Source: an uncultured Bacilli bacterium
Lineage (GTDB): Bacteria; Bacillota_I; Bacilli_A; RF39; UBA660
Assembly (NCBI GenBank): GCA_947632255.1
Contig: CANROL010000050.1
Location: 1 to 7,702 of the forward strand
DNA: 7,702 nt
Direction: 5' to 3'
In this document: positions 5,416-7,702 of the stretch, piece after piece
Position numbering within the stretch: the first letter of the stretch is position 1
Layout of the letters: each line of letters begins with the position of its first letter
Notes under the pieces: model-generated
What the model saw: only the letters and a program-made list of their open reading frames with translations
What the model was told of the DNA's origin: nothing
Database searches by the model: none
Made by a program: the position numbers and the translations under genes

Positions 5416-5428
5416 ACTGTAGTTTTTT
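5402..5428 (+). terminator. Intrinsic terminator of the coiled-coil gene
   Basis: CTACAGTT (5402-5409) and AACTGTAG (5415-5422) form an 8-bp stem with a 5-nt loop, followed by six T (5423-5428). The stem includes the last codons and the TAA stop. Confidence 0.82.
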
Positions 5429-5454
5429 CATATATATTACTAGTGATATATATG
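5429..5454 (+). repeat. 26-bp near-perfect palindrome ending on the yutH start codon
   Basis: The arms CATATATATTA (5429-5439) and TGATATATATG (5444-5454) are complementary over 11 positions, with one T/G pair around a central CTAG; 24 of 26 bases are symmetric. The right arm contains the weak Shine-Dalgarno AGTGA and the ATG. In RNA the hairpin, with a U-G wobble, would sequester both; as DNA it could be an operator. Confidence 0.6.
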
Positions 5455-6381
5455 AAAGAAAGTATCAATTATTATTATAATTTAAATATAGATGAAGTTG
5501 AACAATGGGGGAGTATCTACCGTTTTCAAATAAACAATATTAATTATTATTTTGTTCCCATAAAAAGAATGGATAATGAATTAAATGATATAGTTAATGT
5601 TTCTAATGAATTAAAACTACGTAATATTCCTGTTCATGATATTATTATAAATAAATTTAATAAAATAATTACTAATGTTTTAAATACTAACTATTGTTTA
5701 TTAAAACCTAATAAAGACATATATCAAGAATATGATTTACCAGATATTCTTGCTTTAAATAATAATTTAAGATTAAATCCTTCTAAAAGTAATTTATATC
5801 GTAATAACTGGGGTACTCTTTGGAGTAATAAAATTGATTATTTTGAATATCAAATTCATGAATTAGGACAAAATAAACCCATTATTTTAAATAGCTTTAG
5901 TTATTATATCGGTTTAGGGGAAAATGCCATTAGTTATGTTATTAATGCTAATAATAAATACCAAACTAGTGAAAATGATCGAATATGTTTATCTCATCGT
6001 CGCTTAAATTATCCTAATTATGCTCTAAATTATCTTAATCCATTAAGTTTTATTTTTGATTTAGAAGTAAGAGATATTGCCGAATTTATTAAAAGTGCTT
6101 TCTTTGCGAATGAAGATGCCCTAAACTATTTACAATATGCTTTAAAAAAATGTCATTTTTCTATTTATAGTCTATCTTTATTATATGCTAGGCTACTTTA
6201 TCCTACTTATTATTTTGATTTATATGAAAAAGTAATGAATGATGAAGAAACAGAAGAAATATTAATTCCTATTATTGAAAAGTCAACTTCTTATGAAGAA
6301 TTTTTAGCATCAGCATTTTTAGAAATAAATAAATATGCTCCAATAGATAGGGTGGAATGGTTATTAAAAAAAGAATTATAA
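5452..6381 (+). CDS. yutH: YutH/CotS-like spore coat-associated protein, kinase-fold, catalytic motif lost
   Basis: This 309-residue protein has the general form of YutH. An N-lobe is rich in beta strands (YRFQINNINYYFVPIKRM, 23-40) and the C-lobe is helical. The segment CLSHRRLNYPNYALNYLNP (179-197) sits where phosphotransferases have HGDLxxxN, and SFIFDLEVRDIAEFIKSAF (199-217) fits the D-xx-RDxAE-I-R block I remember from YutH. The catalytic Asp of HGD is Arg (HRR), so phosphotransfer is unlikely. In B. subtilis YutH is a spore coat-associated protein close to yutD and yutI, as here. I chose ATG 5452; a GTG nine bases upstream is in frame but lies inside the AGTGA Shine-Dalgarno. The start sits in a palindrome 24 nt behind a terminator, and no clear promoter is visible. 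The 3' end overlaps the convergent NFU gene by 6 nt. Confidence 0.68.
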   Translation: MKESINYYYNLNIDEVEQWGSIYRFQINNINYYFVPIKRMDNELNDIVNVSNELKLRNIPVHDIIINKFNKIITNVLNTNYCLLKPNKDIYQEYDLPDILALNNNLRLNPSKSNLYRNNWGTLWSNKIDYFEYQIHELGQNKPIILNSFSYYIGLGENAISYVINANNKYQTSENDRICLSHRRLNYPNYALNYLNPLSFIFDLEVRDIAEFIKSAFFANEDALNYLQYALKKCHFSIYSLSLLYARLLYPTYYFDLYEKVMNDEETEEILIPIIEKSTSYEEFLASAFLEINKYAPIDRVEWLLKKEL

Positions 6382-6600
6382 ACTTACATTTATAACTCCT
6401 TCAATTTCTGGAATATGTTCTTTTAAATAGTTTTCTATTCCTAAACTAATTGTATCATCTTGATAAAAACAGTTGGCACAAGCTCCTGATAATTTAATAT
6501 AGACATATTTATCTTCATATCTAATAAATTCAATATCCCCACCATCACCATTTATAAGTGGTCTTAAATCATCAATTAAAGCTTTAATTTCTTTTTCCAA
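6376..6600 (-). CDS. NFU (NifU C-terminal) iron-sulfur scaffold/carrier protein, YutI-like
   Basis: This 74-residue protein is a bare NFU domain: INGDGGDIEFIRYED (16-30), YVYIKLSGACANC (32-44), then SLGIENYLKEHIPEIEGVINV (52-72, given as SLGIENYLKE and HIPEIEGVINV). Cys41 and Cys44 form the C-x2-C pair that in NFU proteins binds a 4Fe-4S cluster at a dimer interface, so it probably delivers clusters to apo-proteins. YutI of Bacillus is about 111 residues; this copy lacks the N-terminal extension. The residues after the second Cys (FYQDDTI) differ from the usual PSS.MTL, which is slightly unusual. The start is TTG at 6600: an in-frame TGA lies three codons upstream, GGTGAAG provides a ribosome binding site, and no ATG is available. 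The gene is divergent from the S1 gene and convergent with yutH. Confidence 0.88.
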   Translation of the reverse strand: MEKEIKALIDDLRPLINGDGGDIEFIRYEDKYVYIKLSGACANCFYQDDTISLGIENYLKEHIPEIEGVINVSL

Positions 6601-6617
6601 TTTTCTTCACCAAAATA

Positions 6618-6646
6618 ATTATAATTGAAAAAACGCTTGAAGTAAA
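6618..6646 (-). promoter_or_regulatory. Sigma-A promoter of the NFU gene
   Basis: On the minus strand TTTACT (6646-6641), 17 nt and TATAAT (6623-6618) lie 17 nt before the TTG start. It overlaps face to face with the promoter of the S1 gene, so the two may interfere with each other. Confidence 0.6.
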
Positions 6647-6664
6647 CTAAAAATATGTTATAAT
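6637..6664 (+). promoter_or_regulatory. Sigma-A promoter with extended -10 for the S1-domain gene
   Basis: TTGAAG (6637-6642), 16 nt and TATAAT (6659-6664) preceded by TGT (extended -10). AGGTTGA (6671-6677) and the ATG at 6685 follow, leaving a leader of about 14 nt. Confidence 0.7.
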
Positions 6665-6684
6665 TAAATCAGGTTGATATAAAA

Positions 6685-7038
6685 ATGTATAAAAAAGATG
6701 ATATTATTAAATGTACTATTACAGCTTTTAAAGAATATGGTATATTTGTTAAAGTAGATGATGAATATGATGGCTTAATTCATATTTCGGAAATATCAGA
6801 TAATTTTGTTAAAGCTGTTTCTGACTATGGGGATATTGGGGAAATAATATATGCTAAAGTATTAGATAATGATGTTAATAATCATCATTTAAAATTATCA
6901 ATTAAAAATATTAATTATAAAGTTGATGGTAAAAATATTGAAGAATTAGAAAAAGATGGCTTTTTACCTTTAAAAAAACATTTAAATATTTGGATTAATG
7001 AAAAAATAAATGAAATTAATAAAGATAAGTATAAGTAA
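6685..7038 (+). CDS. S1-domain RNA-binding protein, YugI/CvfD-like (general stress protein 13 type)
   Basis: This 117-residue protein has an S1/OB-fold domain in residues 4-74: DIIKCTITAFKEYGIFVKVD (6-25), GLIHISEIS (30-38), a YGDIGEIIYAKVLDND stretch (48-63) and the closing strand LKLSIK (69-74). A short C-terminal tail GFLPLKKHLNIWINEK (92-107) corresponds to the GF-x-L-x-x-x-L-x-x-W-I element I associate with the YugI/CvfD group of Firmicutes, which binds RNA and influences translation and stress genes. It is a single-domain protein, not ribosomal protein S1. It has its own extended -10 promoter, divergent from the NFU gene. A lipoprotein gene follows 54 nt later on the same strand with no terminator between, so they may be co-transcribed. 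Confidence 0.85.
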   Translation: MYKKDDIIKCTITAFKEYGIFVKVDDEYDGLIHISEISDNFVKAVSDYGDIGEIIYAKVLDNDVNNHHLKLSIKNINYKVDGKNIEELEKDGFLPLKKHLNIWINEKINEINKDKYK

Positions 7039-7092
7039 TTGATAATAGATAAATTTTATAGGATATATAAAAATATAGATTGGAAAAATTTT

Positions 7093-7494
7093 ATGAAAAA
7101 GAAATGTATATTGTTATTAATTAGTATTTTATTAGTTTTAATTTCTACGGGTTGTTTTAATGAAGGGATAACTCAAGATGTACAAATAAATATTAATAAT
7201 ACTAATACTCATGAAGAAAAAGATATTGATGATGTTATAAAAAAATTAAAAAATGAATTTGTTAGCTTCCAAAATTGTCGTTTATTAACAATTGATTATG
7301 ATAGTGTTAATCAAAATATGGAAGAAGAGTGGAATAATATAAAATATAATGATATTATGGTTATAAAATTTTCTTTTATATGTGAAGGAAACAGTAATAC
7401 ATTTTCTAAAAATGAAACTTACTACTATACAGCTTATTATGGAAAAATAAGTGAAAATTCCAGTTATAATTTAATTACTATGGGGCAAGGTTAG
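7093..7494 (+). CDS. Small putative lipoprotein of unknown function
   Basis: This 133-residue protein begins MKKKCILLLISILLVLISTGC: a lysine-rich n-region, a hydrophobic core (5-17) and a lipobox-like STGC with Cys21 as the lipidation site (given as MKKKC, ILLLISILLVLISTGC). The mature part is polar, rich in Asn, Glu and Lys, with NINNTNTHEEKDIDDVIKKL (33-52) after the anchor. It then looks like a small mixed alpha/beta domain with aromatic strands (ETYYYTAYYGKI, 107-118). Two further cysteines (C63 and about C96) could form a disulfide. I do not recognise the family. The frame extends upstream to a TTG at 7039, but ATG 7093 gives an ideal signal peptide. The Shine-Dalgarno is weak (GGA 8 nt upstream). 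It may be expressed with the S1 gene. Confidence 0.72.
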   Translation: MKKKCILLLISILLVLISTGCFNEGITQDVQININNTNTHEEKDIDDVIKKLKNEFVSFQNCRLLTIDYDSVNQNMEEEWNNIKYNDIMVIKFSFICEGNSNTFSKNETYYYTAYYGKISENSSYNLITMGQG

Positions 7495-7530
7495 TTAGTT
7501 GTTATATAATATAAAATAAATTTGGAATAT

Positions 7531-7562
7531 AAAAAAACTTCCTGTAAAGGAAGATTATTTTT
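7531..7562. terminator. Bidirectional intrinsic terminator between the lipoprotein gene and the tRNA-Leu gene
   Basis: CTTCC (7538-7542) and GGAAG (7549-7553) enclose a 6-nt loop. On the minus strand the stem is followed by seven T (7537-7531), so it ends the tRNA transcript well. On the plus strand ATTATTTTT follows, enough to end the lipoprotein transcript. Confidence 0.72.
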
Positions 7563-7566
7563 AAGA

Positions 7567-7620
7567 TGGTGCCCAAGGCCGGACTTGAACCGGCACGAGC
7601 TTTAACACCCGCAGGATTTT
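7567..7620 (-). tRNA. tRNA-Leu (NAA, probably UAA) 3' exon, gene interrupted by a group I intron
   Basis: On the minus strand the exon starts with AAAATCCTGC (7620-7611): anticodon bases A35 and A36, the loop end and the 3' strand of the anticodon stem. A long variable arm (CGGGTGTTAAAGCTCGT, 7611-7595) follows, as in leucine tRNAs. Next come a perfect T-arm GCCGG-TTCAAGT-CCGGC (7594-7578), the acceptor strand CTTGGGC (7577-7571), discriminator A73 and an encoded CCA (7569-7567). From memory this is nearly identical to the 3' half of Firmicute tRNA-Leu(UAA). The expected 5' acceptor strand GCCCAAG and the D-arm are not found upstream within the window; group I intron sequence stands there instead. 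Base 34 and the 5' exon lie beyond the window edge, so UAA rather than CAA is inferred from the intron insertion site. Confidence 0.88.
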
Positions 7621-7702
7621 CTTACCACTATAACTTTCGTTACCAAACTTGTTGTTTGTAGTCTGGACTTTCTCTTTACCATATCTTTCGACTTAGGTAT
7701 TG
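7621..7702 (-). ncRNA. 3' part of a group I intron (tRNA-Leu(UAA)/IC3-like), truncated by the window
   Basis: The 82 nt directly before the tRNA 3' exon (minus strand) match the 3' core of the tRNA-Leu(UAA) group I intron of cyanobacteria and plastids. A P8-like TACC...GGTA pairing is followed by GGTAAAGAGAAAGTCC (7680-7665), where Anabaena has GGTAAAGAGAGAGTCC as I recall it (J8/7 and the 3' strand of P7). Then come a P9-type hairpin CAAAC-AACAA-GTTTG (7658-7644) and GTAAC-GAAA-GTTAT (7643-7630), closed by a GNRA tetraloop. The intron ends in the required terminal G (7621), directly before AAAATCC, the same insertion point (between bases 34 and 35 of the anticodon) as in cyanobacteria. The P3-P7 5' strands, guanosine site partner and 5' splice site lie outside. 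Confidence 0.82.

Noticed and set aside
5429..5436. CATATATA before yutH as a sigma-E -10
   Set aside because: It differs from CATACAnT at two positions and is explained by the AT palindrome; no -35 fits because the terminator stem lies there.
7039..7069. Promoter for the lipoprotein (TTGATA with an AT-rich -10)
   Set aside because: The best -10 at 17-19 nt spacing is GATATA, ATATAT or TATATA in a region that is almost all A and T; chance is likely.
7039..7092. Extension of the lipoprotein to a TTG at 7039
   Set aside because: It would put 18 polar and aromatic residues before an otherwise perfect lipoprotein signal peptide that starts at ATG 7093.
7567..7702. RNase P RNA or tmRNA on the minus strand
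   Set aside because: The AGAGAAAGTCC string resembles the RNase P core and the 3' end resembles tmRNA. However, the long variable arm, anticodon-stem half and group I intron elements explain every part better as a split tRNA-Leu.
1..7702. Mycoplasma-type genetic code (TGA as Trp)
   Set aside because: Trp is encoded by TGG in all confident genes and no in-frame TGA was seen in them. All stops here are TAA or TAG, so TGA may be rare, but nothing supports reassignment.
1..7702. CRISPR arrays, insertion sequences or prophage structure
   Set aside because: No regularly spaced repeats, transposase frames or terminal inverted repeats were seen; the gene layout is ordinary chromosomal.

Overview
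The window is very AT-rich bacterial DNA (my impression is roughly one quarter G+C). Its genes sit close together, have Shine-Dalgarno sites of the AGGAGG type, and end only in TAA or TAG. The gene set points to a spore-former-related low-GC Firmicute (class Bacilli in the broad sense), probably one of the uncultured gut lineages near Erysipelotrichia or RF39. It includes a SpoVID-like coat morphogenetic protein, two CotS-family kinase-fold proteins (YsxE-like and YutH-like), YutD, a YutI-like NFU protein, a YugI/CvfD-like S1 protein and bL28. The exact lineage is inference.

Left part (1-1013): the C-terminal end of a phospholipase-D-like protein enters on the plus strand and converges with a minus-strand DUF6512 membrane protein. 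Upstream of that, on the minus strand, is a compact 53-residue bL28 gene (rpmB, 852-1013) with its own sigma-A promoter and an intrinsic terminator that overlaps its stop codon.

Spore-coat module (1114-2944): a SpoVID-like protein (N-terminal SPOCS-like domain, acidic linker, C-terminal LysM) overlaps by 8 nt the start of a YsxE/CotS-like kinase-fold protein whose catalytic residues look lost. A two-helix membrane protein faces it on the minus strand. The coat operon and the small membrane gene each carry CATACAAT, the sigma-E -10 consensus, exactly 5 nt before the ribosome binding site. This suggests co-expression in the mother cell.

Middle (3006-6600): a small XRE-type regulator has a promoter, operator-like repeats and a terminator-like hairpin packed in front of it. 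Next come an operon of an unknown tail-anchored protein with YutD, an unknown protein built as domain, proline-rich linker and coiled coil, and a YutH-like protein whose start codon lies in a 26-bp near-perfect palindrome. A convergent NFU-domain gene (YutI-like) follows. YutD, YutH and YutI are also neighbours in Bacillus subtilis, so this is an old conserved neighbourhood.

Right part (6685-7702): an S1-domain RNA-binding protein, a small lipoprotein and a bidirectional terminator. On the minus strand at the window edge is the 3' exon of a tRNA-Leu interrupted in its anticodon loop by the 3' end of a group I intron of the cyanobacterial/plastid tRNA-Leu(UAA) type. This is the most unusual element of the window.
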